From assembly GCA_002081555.1 (NCBI GenBank), contig KV921091.1, forward strand, positions 35,190 through 99,189: a DNA stretch of 64,000 bases. Direction: 5' to 3'. Under the pieces are notes generated by a model that was not told where the DNA came from, made no database searches, and saw only the letters and a program-made list of their open reading frames with translations. Below are positions 48,798 to 63,870 of this stretch, piece by piece. The position numbers and the translations under genes are program-made. The stretch is from Protostelium mycophagum (taxonomy: Eukaryota; Evosea; Variosea; Protosteliida; Protosteliaceae). Numbering within the stretch: position 1 is the first letter of the stretch; the number at the start of each line of letters is the position of its first letter.

Positions 48798-50154
48798 ATG
48801 GAGAGTCTGTGGAAGTGGAGTAGCAACCAAATAGAGGTGAGACCCTATCGCCTAACCTCTGAGACTGTACCTGATGTCATTAGACCAGAGTCGACAGATG
48901 GAAGACGTTCAGCACCGCCTGGAGCCATCTCTGCGGTCTCACACAGAAGGAAGTTGATGACTTCATGGCTTCTTACATCATCTACAACTTAGACTGGGAG
49001 AATGAAGAGGAAATGATCAACGCCTTAGGTCCAGACTACTCACAGCGCGTCGGCGACTGCCTCAAGACCTATTACGGTGTCCTGAATCACCTGTGAGTGC
49101 CATCTTCATCTCGGGCATCCTGAATTCAGCAACCCCATAGCATGCAATGTCATGACGGGGTCCCGAAAATATTCCGCTCACTTGAAGAACTAAACACCTC
49201 TTGGTGTATCTTTGATGTCAAAAATAACATCAAAGACCTTCTCGTTTTTCATGAAGGTTTCACATCTTCCGGAACGATGATTGATACAACAACAGCTGTG
49301 CCTTGGGTGATGTGGAAAAAATGTACATCCCTCCCCTCATGGACATCAAGGTCTCTGTCACAGACAACCAACTCCTCTTGGAGAGAGCTTTGGCTGCGGA
49401 TATCGGTCTTAAAGCCGGACACAGAGTGCTCGAAGTCGGTTGTGGACGTGGACGTGTTGCTGCTCACATGGCACAGCTCACCGGCTGCCAGGTGATGCGA
49501 TCTTCATCACCCAACTTGCTCATTTTTCTCCAGGTGACAGGAATCAACATTGATCCCAACCAATTAGCACAAGCGCAAGAGTTCAACAAGAAGAACGAGT
49601 TGCAGAACGAGTTCGTCGAGTGGGATCAAAATAACCTGCCACTTCCTTTTGACAATGAGACTTTCGACGCCTTCTACGAGATCCAGGCGTTCAGTTTATG
49701 CAGAGACCCCAAAAGTATGTTCAAGGAGATTTTCCGCGTCTTGAAGAAGGGCGCCAAGTTCGCACTTGTGGACTGGGTCAGTCTTCCCGCTTACGACCCC
49801 AAGAACACCGAACACGCTGAGCTCATGCGCCGCGTGAAGCCCTTGATCGGCGCGGTCGGAACCCCCACACCAGCAGGACTCGAGTTGGCTCTTACGGAGG
49901 CAGGATTCAAGGTCACCCGCTCAGACAACCCCAGCATCAACGGTCTTCAATCTCCTCTCATCGACAAGGTCGACTTTTATTTTAGAGGTCTTCAGCAGCT
50001 CGCCTCTGGTCTTGTCACCGTGCGCATGCTCCCAGCCCACTTCAAGACTCTCATGGACCGTTTTGTATTAGACGGAGAGGCCTTCGTCAAAATGGACAAT
50101 ATGAGATTGTGCACGACGACATACCGCATCGTTGCAGAGAAGCCACTCGAGTAA
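48798..50154 (+). CDS. Sterol C24-methyltransferase-like SAM-dependent methyltransferase
   Basis: Class I SAM methyltransferase of the Erg6/SMT type. After short N-terminal exons (RWKTFSTAWSHLCGLTQKE, YNLDWENEEEMINALGPDYS) comes CALGDVEKMYIPPLMDIK. The SAM-binding motif I is VLEVGCGRGRVAAHMAQLTG, followed by VTGINIDPNQLAQAQEFNKK, LPFDNETFDAFYEIQAFS, IFRVLKKGAKFALVDWVSLP and a C-terminal domain ending YRIVAEKPLE at 50154. The layout VLxVGCGxGxxA..TG..VxGINxDxxQ fits SMT enzymes making C24-alkyl sterols. The start at 48798 and splices between 49095 and 49295 are provisional; a pure SMT has a distinctive FYxYGWGxSFHF block here that could not be confidently located. Alternative: a related phytosterol or small-molecule methyltransferase. 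Confidence 0.7.
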
Positions 50155-50189
50155 CTCCATAAATTAGCCTTGTTATTTTTCACTTTACT

Positions 50190-51736
50190 CTATCTATAAA
50201 AGTTGGTTGGCACTTCCTCTGCATCATCATCGTCAAACTCGGGGACAAACTCTGGCTCTGGCTTCACCACAAACTTGGCTTTCGCCTTCTTTGGTTCCGT
50301 CTCCACTTTCTTCGCATCATCTTTCCCAATACCCGGTGATGTCTTTTGCTTCTTATTACTCTCTGTATCCTCTTTCTTTTCAATTTCCCTCCTCGTTTTT
50401 GTTTCTGTTCTTGTGTCTGAATCTGTCTTGGCTCTTGGCTTGTCTTGTGGTTTTGTGAGAGACATTGGCTTGATGGCTGGTGCTGATAGATCCCTCAAAC
50501 GGTCAATGCCTTCCTTTTCCTTTCGAAGTGTTTCTACTTCCTTTTCAAGGACCTTCTTTTTATCATTCTGTACAAGGTCAATCTCGTATCTAGATCTATA
50601 ATATCCCTTTATAGGCATGCTACAATGACCGCATCCCAAAGTATCATGAATTCATCTCACCGCTTCTTGCCGTTTCATATCAATCATGAACATCTCTAAC
50701 TCGTCCTCCTCCTCTCTCTTCCCTCCATCTGTGGATATAGAATTGAACTCTTTCATCTTGTCCTCAATCTTCTTTTGGAGGATATTGGAATCCTCCACGA
50801 GCTGTGCATAACTCCTCACACCAACACTCTTCTTCTTCTCAGTCCTGTCATAAAAATCATCCTCCTCTTCTTCCAGCACTCCTTGGGCCAGATCATGAAC
50901 TTTAGATGTCTCTGTCCAATCACCATTCAGCTCGAGTGCCTCCTCCTCTGTGAGTGTCTGTGGTTCTTCTTGTTTTGTGTCGGCCTCTTTATCTTTATTT
51001 TGTTCCTCTGCCAACTTTCTCATGTGCTGGGATTGTTTGATGAGCTGCTCGATCTTGCTCTGTTCTTGTCGTTGTCTTAGCGCTTGCTTTCCCTTCTCTT
51101 GTGCCTGTTCTTCTTCTACTTCGTTCAAGCTCTGTTCTGGACCGCCTTCTATTATGTATATTCGGCTTGATTCGCCAAAACGAATATGATCACCTTTATT
51201 CACAATTCAGAGACTTGTTCAGATCTAGTTTAGATCTTCGCTCACCTTGTTTTAATTCATGATGCTCGTTAGGTGACAACCTCTTCTTATTTTGGAAAGA
51301 ACCATGAGTTGAGCCTAAATCATACAGGAATAAGTGCCCATCAGATTTTCTTATTTGAAAGATTGCGTGTTGTCTCGATATACTGCCATGGTCCAAAATC
51401 AGATCGCACATTGGCAATCTTCCTTGTAACTTCAGAAATTGTTGAACAACTTCTTAAAAGCCTACCTACAACTGAGAAACTCTTTCCTTGTAATTGAACA
51501 TCTTCACACTGTATTCCATTTTTGATGGTGACGATTTGAAACGGTTTTGCATCCTCATTTTCTCCTCCCCAATCTGGTTCTTTATATTTCAGAGACACTT
51601 TATAAGGTGCAGTTTGCGAGGCCTTCTGTGGCTCTTCTGGCACGCTTTGCTCCTGCTTGACTATCGAGTCTGGTTGAGCGTCCTTATTCTCCTCATTGTG
51701 TTTTGGTTTGACTCTGCCGACGGGTGCAACGAACAT
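50190..51736 (-). CDS. SLC4A1AP: Kanadaptin-like FHA-domain protein
   Basis: Nuclear FHA-domain protein homologous to kanadaptin. The start at 51736 leads into YKEPDWGGENEDAKPFQIVT, the PY/W-WG motif preceding the FHA domain. Within it: SFSVVGRLPMCDLILDHGSI, SRQHAIFQIRKSDG and STHGSFQNKKRL (phosphothreonine-binding Gly-Arg, Ser-Arg-x-His and Asn positions intact), and HIRFGESSRIYIIEGGPEQS. A long coiled-coil/Glu-rich region contains DDFYDRTEKKKSVGVRSYAQ, LVEDSNILQKKIEDKMKEFN and MFMIDMKRQEA, the signature of kanadaptin C-termini. A charged tail ends DDDDAEEVPTNFYR. The gene is divergent from the next one across 81 bp. Confidence 0.82.
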
Positions 51737-51817
51737 TTATTTGGGCGATGTGATCTGATGTGATGTCTTCGGGTTGTAGTGGCAGAAATCATCCCATCAG
51801 GGATCATCACAATCATC

Positions 51818-54034
51818 ATGCTGCGATTGATAGCGAATAGAGGCACTCTAAAGACTCTCTCAAAAATTCAACCAACAGCACCATCAGTGGCGATACCTAA
51901 TTGGTCCGTACTTTCGAAGAAGTTTGCACTCGATCGGGCAGAGAAGAGAAACATCAATACGAATTTACAGAAGAAGAGTGCCGATGACATTGGATGGGTG
52001 ACAGTTTCTGCCACAACGTGTGGAGAGTCTGTGCCTGGTGTACTCTTCACATCAGACATGCAAGAAGATTATAATGCTTTGATGACACACTTCTATCAAC
52101 ATCCTCGATCTGATTGCCTGATGCCCATTTTCATTTATTTCTTGTTCTTCTCGAAAGACTCGTGGGTGAGCAAAGAAATCATTCAAAAGTTTGGAAATCT
52201 GAAAAAGTCAGTACAGGTATAGCAGTCAAATCGAATTCTTCAGCAGAGGAATCAGAAAATACCCACACCGCAGCGCTCAATGGATTGAACAATTGATCCA
52301 GTGTGCCCAGCATTACGAGGATCAATCAGACACCAGCAAGAATCCTGTCTTCAACATGGACGAGGACATCTCCTTCACTACAGATTCAGCCATGCGTTAT
52401 CATTACATTTCCAAAGTGCTGCGCGCTACTGCCGACATACCAGAGGTGAGGTAGCATTCATACAGACAGTGTGGTTTTGAACACACCCAGTGTGGTTTTG
52501 TGAAAAGATTCTTGTACACACAAGAGTGCTTATGAGATATAGGTTAGGAGACAATTGAGAGACATGGAAGAGGAAGGAGTAATCCCACACCCATTGCAGA
52601 GGGATGTGAGTTATTTCACTCAATCTCTCCATTGCCGCTCCATTATCTTGTTGCAAGACCTCATAACACATGGAATCTTTTGCGTCACTGAATGAGAAAA
52701 GGTGCAACAGATTCTAGAGACAGAGGAAGAGAAAGAGTTAGACATAAGAATACCTATAGAAGGGGTCATCGGACAATCCACTTTCATCACAAAAGAATCA
52801 ATGAGAGGATATATCGATGCTGTGTGGGCCGACTTCTTCTTCACAGGTGAAGGATCCATTGATCAGAATAAGAGGATACTATTCTGATATTGTTAGGGGA
52901 CACAAGGTATGTGTCCTATGTCATAGACGCTTTAGACGTCGATGCCTCACACATAAGTTTTCAGGAGTGAGTGATGATTTATTGAATGAGAGGAGATTAA
53001 TATGAAAGAGGAATTCAGAGATATTGGAAGAGATAAAAAGATATGCCGCTGAGACATTGGAGAATAACGCATATCAACACATCCCAGTCCATCAGTTTCT
53101 CAGTAACAGAAAGATTAAATCACAAAAATTGAAAGATATTCTTGAGAGATTACGAGACAAGATAAGAAAAGAAGGGATGGGAGAGTACAAGAAAGGGGAG
53201 GGTTATATTGCAATACCATCCCAACTCGATCTTTCTGTCGTTTCCACATTTCAGATCGTTTATGACAGTGACCAACACGTGTTTGCGTTCAGAGCAGCAG
53301 GAGGTACTCTTTTTTGGCGATTTGTAGATGATAAATCCAGGGGATAAGCTGGATGTTGAAAAGATGCACCAAGAGATAAATCAATTATGGGACAGCACGA
53401 AGAAAGAAGGCTGGATGCTAACCGAAGAACGCAGTTTAAAATTGAAAGAGATGGCGAAGCAAATACACTGCCATACGTCAGATTTTTTGGAGCACAGTGA
53501 GTTGGCATGTCTCGCTGCTGCAGTCTTTTATATGGCAACGAGATTGAATTTGCCTTTCGCTTCTCTTGACGACCCACATCAATTGCTAAGGTGACTCGTT
53601 ATTCTTGTATTCATTTTGCTTGTATTTATTTTGATGTAGAGGTTATGATGAATCATCTCTACAACTGGCAGATTATTGGTTTAATGTGGCTTTGGATTTG
53701 GAGCCAGAGTCATCCGATATATTATACCAATATTCTGCATTCCTTTTATACATGAGAAATTATTCAAAATGCATATCGATATCTGCTAGAGCAGAGGAAG
53801 GAAATCAACGAGCCATAAAGGTGAGGCTCTTTACTCGGAGATTGGTAATGGGTGCAGATGACAGTGATATCTTTGTACATGTCGGGAGATATAGAAGGTG
53901 CAAGAGAGAGATATAAAGAATGGGAGGAGAGAGGTGAGCAGGACATAGAGATGCATATGCATCACATCGGCGCTGCGATAGAAAATGAAGACCAAAGACA
54001 AGGAAGAAAAGAATTAGAGAGCCTCTTGCCATGA
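51818..54034 (+). CDS. Probable mitochondrial protein with C-terminal TPR-like repeats
   Basis: Family not recognised. The N-terminus MLRLIANRGTLKTLSKIQPT is basic and hydroxylated with no acidic residues, fitting a mitochondrial presequence. The start at 51818 is preferred to an ORF extension beginning 51779. Middle exons are helical (EEIKRYAAETLENNAYQHIP, SNRKIKSQKLKDILERLRDK). The C-terminus has TPR-like repeats (LADYWFNVALDLEPESSDIL, YQYSAFLLYMRNYSKCISIS, EGARERYKEWEERG). Exon joins between about 52100 and 53000 are uncertain, and splitting into two genes cannot be excluded, though the reading from 53020 to 54034 is continuous via an intron at 53305-53340. It ends 3 bp before the MCM3 stop on the other strand. 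Confidence 0.55.
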
Positions 54035-54037
54035 AGT

Positions 54038-57031
<2,994 letters not shown>

Positions 57032-57142
57032 CTATGTCGATTGTTTGAAACTACTTTTTTGGCGGGAATCTTCGGGTTGTGAAACCTGCGATTTTTCTGC
57101 GATAGTCTATTTCTGGGTCTGTGTTCGATGGATCGGTGTGGT

Positions 57143-59101
57143 AATGACAATAAAGACGATGCCACCAACAACAGGTTTCTTGCCACCAGTCCGTCAGAAT
57201 AGCGCAGAGAATAGGTCACCGAGGATTCGCACGCGAAATCCTTCAAGGGAAGGAAGTCTCGTGACGGCACCCTCCACCGCTCCAGAGTCAGAGGGCACAC
57301 ATCGAAGTAGAGTTCCTTCAACAAAGAGGTACGTTTGCTTCAGCTGAGAATGATGATTTGTTGCTGATAGATCAGGCTTGCTTCTTTAACTGAATTCCAA
57401 TCTGCAAACAGTCTTCTTGGAGGAACTTCACTCTCAACAGTGGGACACTTCAATGACAATCTCTATGCAACGAATTATACACAACAACCAAGTCTGTTAG
57501 AGACACTCAACCTTACTTCACAAGACAACAAGAAATCAGGAACCGCCAAGAAACAAAGGTTGTGCTTGGAGATGCTGACGTCAGGCTACATACATTCCTT
57601 CGTGGATTTTTTTTACCTGACTCATCAGCTGGAGACACAACAAAGAGTCCAACAACAACAAGCTGAAAATGAAGGCAAAACAACTTACGAATCGAATCCT
57701 GGAACACCAAGATCAGCGAGGGAGGGGCCGATCACAGGTGGGAAAGGTCTCAGCATCGTGATTTCGGGCTGACTCAACAAGATGAGAAGACATCAAAAAC
57801 CTTAGATAGTTTGTCCGACGAAACACTGCAGATATTAAAAGATAATTTAACAACTGCTGAGAAAGCACTTCGAATGGGTGGGCAGAATTAAAAATGATGC
57901 GGATGGTGATTGATTACAACAGGGGATGCCACGGTGGTGATTGATGCCTATTGTACTCTCGCAAATCATTTTGAATCATTATCAAACTTCCCCGTTGCCA
58001 TACATTTCTTTTCAAAAAGCTTAGACATCGCCCAGCAATCCAACGATTTGCCGGCAGAAGGCAGAGCCAACCAGAATTTAGGATCAGCGTACGAACGAAT
58101 AGAGGGTGGAGATGTGCACAACGCTATACAACACTACGAGCAATATCTGAACATCGCCAAAGAGCGTAACTCAGAAGCAGACGAGAAGGAGGCAACGATA
58201 CTGTTGGTGAGAGCTTATATGAGCTATGCAGATCAATGCCAAGCTAAAGGTCACTGGGATGACCAGGTAACCACTTCGAACATTATCCCAATATCTTTAT
58301 ATCATTCCATAGAGAAATCAGACATTCATTTTGCAGGTTATGTACCTTCAAAAATGTCTCGTCAAGGCACAAATATGTGGAGATCTTGCCTCAGAAGGAC
58401 AAGTTAATTACAAATTAGCCACTGCCTACAAAGAATTGGACAAAACCGAGCATCTCATTCTACATCTCAAGTCTTATCTCAAGATATCACGGCAGTTGGG
58501 GGACACTTCTAGCGAAGGATTGGCTTGCTCCGCACTCGCCGAAGCATATCAAAGTATTGGAGACATAAAATCCTCCATAGAGGTAATATATCAACACGAA
58601 CAAAAATAATTAATTACAGACCCTCCAAGAAAATATTGCCATGGCTGAGAAGACGAATCAAGATCGAGTGAGGGCTGAGACATGTTGTCATCTGGGGGTG
58701 ATATACAACAAGCAGGGGGATTTTGAATCAGCCAAGAATTATTTCGAGCAATGTTTTAATTTGGCCAAAGTGATGGGCGATCGGATATTGTTGGACCACT
58801 CCAGGGTGCTCGTAGGAATTGCAAGAGGAAACGCCACCATTTTTGGTGGAAACAGAATGCCGAAGAAAGAACGAACAGTGACCCTCATGAACTCACTCCC
58901 CACTACAACATTGTCCGGTTCGAACATTGCGATGCCCTCGGTCACATTGACCAGCTCGACGGCTTCGGTTTTGCTGATCCCGGCAGAGGCCACCCCTGTC
59001 TCACCTCAGGGTGAGCACATCCTTTTTTCAAGATTTTGAATGTATCAGAGGATGAGATGGAGAGCAATAGTGACATACAAGAGGAGATAGTAGATCGTTA
59101 A
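57143..59101 (+). CDS. TTC29: TTC29-like TPR protein (axoneme associated)
   Basis: Tetratricopeptide protein resembling TTC29, an axonemal factor for flagellar beating. A disordered Ser/Pro/Thr-rich N-terminus (57143-57330, TPPTTGFLPPVRQN-type) and a QxxQQQAENEGKTTYESN segment precede TPR repeats. These include GDATVVIDAYCTLANHFESL, NFPVAIHFFSKSLDIAQQSN, DVHNAIQHYEQYLNIAKERN, MYLQKCLVKAQICGDLASEG, HLKSYLKISRQLGDTSSEGL and TCCHLGVIYNKQGDFESAKN. The C-terminus RVLVGIARGNATIFGG is followed by a Ser/Thr tail ending DIQEEIVDR at 59101. The repeat periodicity and the GLxY/SLGRGY-like loops are those of TTC29. Confidence is moderate: other TPR families (LGN-like) look similar. Introns of 35-60 nt occur throughout. 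Confidence 0.68.
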
Positions 59102-59195
59102 ACTCCTGAGACTTTCAAAATCTCCCCAATTTTGTCATATTCTGAATATAAAAGACAACTGTAGATTTTAACACAGATTTCACCTCTATATATAT

Positions 59196-59811
59196 TTAAC
59201 CAATGCACCCAAGCGTGGGATGTTCATTGCACTCCTCAGAAATGTAACAAGCCTCTTTTACGTCAATACAAGGTTGGCGACACACGGAAACATAATTCAT
59301 TGGTGGGGAAGTTGGAACGCACTGTAACGAATTAAAATATATGAGCTGGCCAAACAACAGATACCTCTTTAAAGATTGTGTAGCAGACATATTTTTTGAG
59401 CGCGAATCGACAGTCATCACCTGCAGATGACTGTACCAAACCGACATTCATGCCCAACAATCTGTTGTAATAGTCCTTAGCTAAGAGATCGAGTAGTACT
59501 GTGACTGTCAGTGGTATGCTCCTCTACTGAAACAAACCTATACCACAAGTAGGATACCATGTATTGAGCAGACCACTTGAGGCGGATACTGGATAACAAC
59601 CACAAAAAGTGTATTTCAGGAGAGAATTACCTTTGTTATCTAAACAAAATGTGCCTGTAACGCAGTTAGGGAAAGTCAATGGTGTCAACTGACCATTGTA
59701 TTGAAGACACTGCTCTCCAGTGCACTGTTCCACAAGCGGAAGTATCAGAGCATCAATGATAGAAATCTGGGCAGAAACTGTTGGAATCAAGAGAAGGATC
59801 AACAAGTACAT
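59196..59811 (-). CDS. Small secreted cysteine-rich protein, Frizzled-CRD-like
   Basis: The start at 59811 encodes a signal peptide (MYLLILLLIPTVSA). Mature sequence has many Cys residues: EQCTGEQCLQYNG, PNCVTGTFCLDNKG, YTFCGCYPVSAS. The last exon, after an intron, contains CRFALKKYVCYTIFKE followed by CVPTSPP, CRQPCIDVKEACYISEEC and the stop at 59196. The spacing (CxxALKKYxC..FxxC..CRxxC..VxxxC) resembles a Frizzled cysteine-rich domain, a sterol/lipid-binding fold common in amoebal receptors, here without a following transmembrane region. It is a soluble CRD or a look-alike. Divergent from the VASt gene by about 90 bp. Confidence 0.6.
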
Positions 59812-59900
59812 TTCAGCCTCATCATCCTCTTTCTAAATCCAGAAAATGTCCAGTTGTAGATTGTGGCGAAACAAACATCGTTGATCGAAACAAATCAAAA

Positions 59901-61273
59901 ATGAAAGAGTTTACTTGCACTGCTGAATTTCCTGTTGACACTCAAACATTCTACAATCTCTTCTTCTCAGAAGGTTCTGCTGATTTCAAAGTAAACTTTC
60001 ACCTGCAGCGTGGTGATGTTGGTGGGCTGATAAAGTTCTTCACTTTCTAATTCTTCCAGCGATCACAGTGGGTGCTTGGAGATCTGCAGACAATCATTAT
60101 GAGAGATCAATTTTGTGAGAGATTTGACCCTTGAGTCTAACCGACTAATCGGCTTCAGTTTCAGTGCAAAAACCTCCGACAGCGAAGTGGTGAAAAAATT
60201 AGTCGGACCTCTTTTAGAAATGGAGGAAAAACAAGTCTATCAACCCATAGCACCAGGGTAAGTCAGGCCTAATGTCGCTCATGCTGATCAATACGAGGGA
60301 AATTATTGTGGATGGAATCACTTCACCTGTGTCGAGTAGCATCATGACAAAATCGACTGTCCGATATCACGTTACTGATCTACCTGACGCCGATGGAACG
60401 GTCTCCAAATGTATTTTGAAACTAAGTCTCAAATCGGAGTGTAATCCCAGCAGTTTACCTCTATTTATGCGAGCCTTTGCTGGTGAGTTGATGAAGAATG
60501 AAAAGTACGAATTATATTCAGGAAGTATTGAAGCTATGGCACATGATACTGGAGTGAACTCAGCCACAAAACAGATTGACGTCATGCAGACGTATGCCAA
60601 AAAAGCAGCAGTAGGTGTACACCTTCAATTCTACAGCTCATATGTCCAGGTGACTGCACAAAAGACGAAATCACCAACACCAAAGAAGATGAATTCAAGA
60701 GTGAACATTGCACATGAGAGTGATCCTTCGTCTTTGTACAGCAGTTCAATGAGTGTGGGCTCTGGCACCTCTAATTGGGACGATGATGATTTTGAAGACG
60801 CATTGGAAGACTATCCTGACGATCGATTGGACGATGCTGCACATTTTAACAATGTCATTATCTCTCACAACCCCAGGTGGGTTTTCAACTTTATTATTTC
60901 CTGCTGCAAAATTCAATTTTATAAGCGTGAAGAAAAATTAACTTACTTAGTAACGACAAGACGTTTGAAGAGCATTTGAGTGATGTTAAAGAGAGAATAG
61001 AACACACAAATCGAAGGGTGTCGGCGTTAGAGCAGCCAAATATTTTGGGCGGGAAAACGGAAGTAGATGCGGTGACATCACACAGGATACTGCAGTATAT
61101 ACAGCAGATGGAGAATATAACACAAGTGAGACTTGAGGATGAGAAGAGGAGAGATCAGGCAATTGATGCGAGATTGCAAGCGTTAGGTCAATTTTATTTC
61201 AATTTATTTTCGATATTAATATACATTCTATTTCAGATGTACCACTGACATAGGCAGAGCGCAATCTGAATAG
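59901..61273 (+). CDS. VASt-domain (Aster/Lam-like) lipid-transfer protein
   Basis: VASt (StART-like) domain: MKEFTCTAEFPVDTQTFYNL, FFSEGSADFKVNFHLQRGD, ITVGAWRSADNHYERS, then STVRYHVTDLPDADGTVSKC. These are typical of GRAMD1/Lam sterol transporters at ER contact sites. Beyond it: SSSMSVGSGTSNWDDDDFED, a short acidic stretch and a coiled coil (HLSDVKERIEHTNRRVSALE, QYIQQMENITQVRLEDEKRR). The start at 59901 is the first ATG of the open frame, which extends upstream through a TTG. No GRAM domain and no ER membrane anchor were found, so this is a minimal VASt protein. The final splice is ambiguous; the last codon lies at 61273 or near 61257. Confidence 0.72.
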
Positions 61274-61444
61274 ACTTATACTTCCTAGTATCACCTGGAC
61301 ACGGCGTGTGGGAGCTGCTGCATTTCTGGTTGTGTGGCCGTGGGTTGCTCTAAAAATATGGAATACGGGAAAGCATTTGATATTGAACAGAACCATCAGG
61401 AATACATGAGCATAATTACATGAGCAAAACTTGTGTAACTTTAA

Positions 61445-63590
61445 TCATTGCTTCTTTGAACCCTCTTTGATTATCCAAGCTCCTTGAGGTGTGAGTGTGC
61501 ACAGCTCCTCTGCTATCCTTCTAAACAAATCTTTGGGTATCGCTTGTTGGTATTTCTTCTCACTTGCCAGATTGGCTTGCGCCTCTGTGAAGTGAATATC
61601 CTTCTTGAGTAGATCTAATACAATGTCTCGGAACTAGTTCGGTCAGAGTTATTTCAACTTCTCTTTACCTTGTCAACTGCAGGGTCATCTACCGATCTTC
61701 TCAGCCACACAGAATGGACTTTTGTGCACATCGTCTGAAGGGCTGTGTTTATGACCTCTTTGCTAGCCTGTGACAGTGGTGGTGGACAGGTGATCTCCTG
61801 TTGTCTCTCTTTGTGCAACGTAGTCACCGTCTCCCTACTGAGGCACCCATATTTGCTGAATATTTCTCGCATGAAGATTTCAACATAAGTTTTCGGGTCA
61901 GCTTTGAGGTCACTTGCTTTGAATAATATCTTTTGTAGTTGTCCCACAACACTATTTCTCAGTCAACAACACTAGTTCTTTAATTAAAATCCTTACTTTG
62001 CGTGACGTGTCCTCCATTCGCTCTCAGCTTTTGCGTACACAGAGGGATATCTAATAATATTAAAATCATCTGGAATAAGAAATTACTCACTTTTCATTGA
62101 AATCAATTTGTTCTAATTTCAATCTATGCCCATATGAATAATCCAAATTCGCAATAGCCTCTATCATTGTCTTTGCATGGTCCGCATCCATCCCCACCAT
62201 CTGCGTAAAATCTCTTCTGTCCACAACCTCTGCCTTGTGAAAAGCTGCTAATAGGTAATCTCTCGCAATTTTAGCTCTTTCTGGCAGTTTGTACAAATCG
62301 CTATAAGATTTCAGTTTGATGATTGAATATTGATCACCTCTTGGATACCCATGCTCCTCTGATCAGAACACTGAATTTTTCTAGCAATGAAATCAACTGT
62401 TCTTCAGAGTTCCAACCAATAGCAAATTCTTTCAGTAGATCCAAGGTGATGATATGTACTAATAAAGTTATAAATTATTTGAGTGAATAGGTACCGTTCT
62501 GCAATATAGCTGGTATTTGTTCTTCAATTGTCTTGGTCTGTATGGTAAATAGAGGTACCCTTATATTATTCAATAATCTATGCCAACCTCGATAATTAAT
62601 CTTACACTGAATTATTGGAAGAGAAGGAGGGAGCAGGGGAAGGGTTGATATGTTCCAAGTATTGTCCTCTGGTCATATCTACACTGATTGCATTCTCATC
62701 AGGTTGTGTCAATTTATCTCTCATTTCTCTGGATTCTGGTCGCTTTATTATTTTCAGTATTTGTTATTTGATCAACATCTAAACATACAGATAAATCTAA
62801 ATATTGCATCTCTATCCACAGCTCTTCTTTTTCTGCCTGTTTTGCTTGCTCTTTTTTTCTGTCTGCGGCTGCTTTTGCAGTCTCTCTTTTCTTCACTTTC
62901 ATCTGTTATTATCATTTTAAATATTCCCAATATTTAATATTTAGATTATTAATATTTTTTGCTGAGAATACATTAATTTTCCGTTTTTTGTCATCCATCG
63001 AAGATGCAAAACGAATTGTTCAACGGTGAATAGATCTCTGACCGTGATGGGCATGACACCTTTCTTCTCAGCAACAGCCTCTGGATTTTCCTCCTCCTTT
63101 GACTCTGCTGCTTTGTTGGCGAGGTGGTGTTCGTCGATGTGATGGAAAGAAGGTCTAAATTGGACAATGTTCTCCAGACTGGTGACGTGAAATTGACCTC
63201 CACTTAAGATTCCTATAGCATAATTTGTCTTGGTCTCTACTTTGTCTCCTTCCAGTTTAATCACAAACTAGATGAATCATGATGTGAGTTTTTCTGATAT
63301 GTTCCAATTTATTCTCAAATCACCTGTTCCTTTGGGTTCATATCCATGTTTGACTCATACTCCTCGTTATAATTGGGTGTGAATTTATTGACAAGATAAT
63401 CACCCTCCAGTTTATAGTGGATTGGTTTCATTCGCAGATTTCGGAGAGAACCAGGTTCTAGAGCCTCATTAGAAGAGGTTTGTAGAGGACGAACGTTTGG
63501 ACGAAGAAGGAATTGAAATAAGCACAGGTCTTTTGTTGATTCTGTGTGGAGTATTAAATCATACTCTTCGACAACGGGATCATCTTCCAT
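61445..63590 (-). CDS. POLR3E: RNA polymerase III subunit RPC5
   Basis: Peripheral RNA polymerase III subunit (Sin/RPC5), partner of RPC4. The start at 63590 gives MEDDPVVEEYDLILHTE, the conserved beginning. FQFLLRPNVRP, YAIGILSGGQFHVTSLENIV, QFRPSFHHIDEHHLANKAAE and MPITVR follow. A Lys/Glu-rich helix (RETAKAAADRKKEQAKQAEK) follows, then SMNFL-region-like segments (RPGVSKSDLYKLPERAK equivalents at 62200-62330: VSKSDLYKLPERAKIARDYL, DRRDFTQMVGMDADHAK) and the C-terminal extension VGQLQKILFKASDLKADPKT, RETVTTLHKERQQEITCPPP, ending QGAWIIKEGSKKQ at 61445. The order and motif spacing fit POLR3E well. Confidence 0.85.
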
Positions 63591-63860
63591 CTTGATGAAA
63601 AATTTAAGAATTCCCTGTTTTGTTCATTCGCTGCGAAAGTGCCGCAGTTTAACAACACAAAGCAACAAATAAATTTCAATATTTGATATTAACATTCAAT
63701 GAAAATTCCATGAATTCTCTCCAGGTCACATCACCACAGCCAAAATGACTAATTGCAACTTGACCCCAGTCTATTTTTTTTCCCTGCAAGATCCGCCCAG
63801 ACTATTGTGAGGTTCTGACAAAGTGTAGATCCCTGCCAGTTAAGGCACTGGCCAGCCAAG
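63591..63860. other. Spacer upstream of RPC5, no gene recognised
   Basis: About 270 bp of AT-rich DNA with no conserved ORF. It probably contains the RPC5 promoter. A chromodomain-like fragment begins further right. Confidence 0.35.
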
Positions 63861-63870
63861 ATTCTGAATA

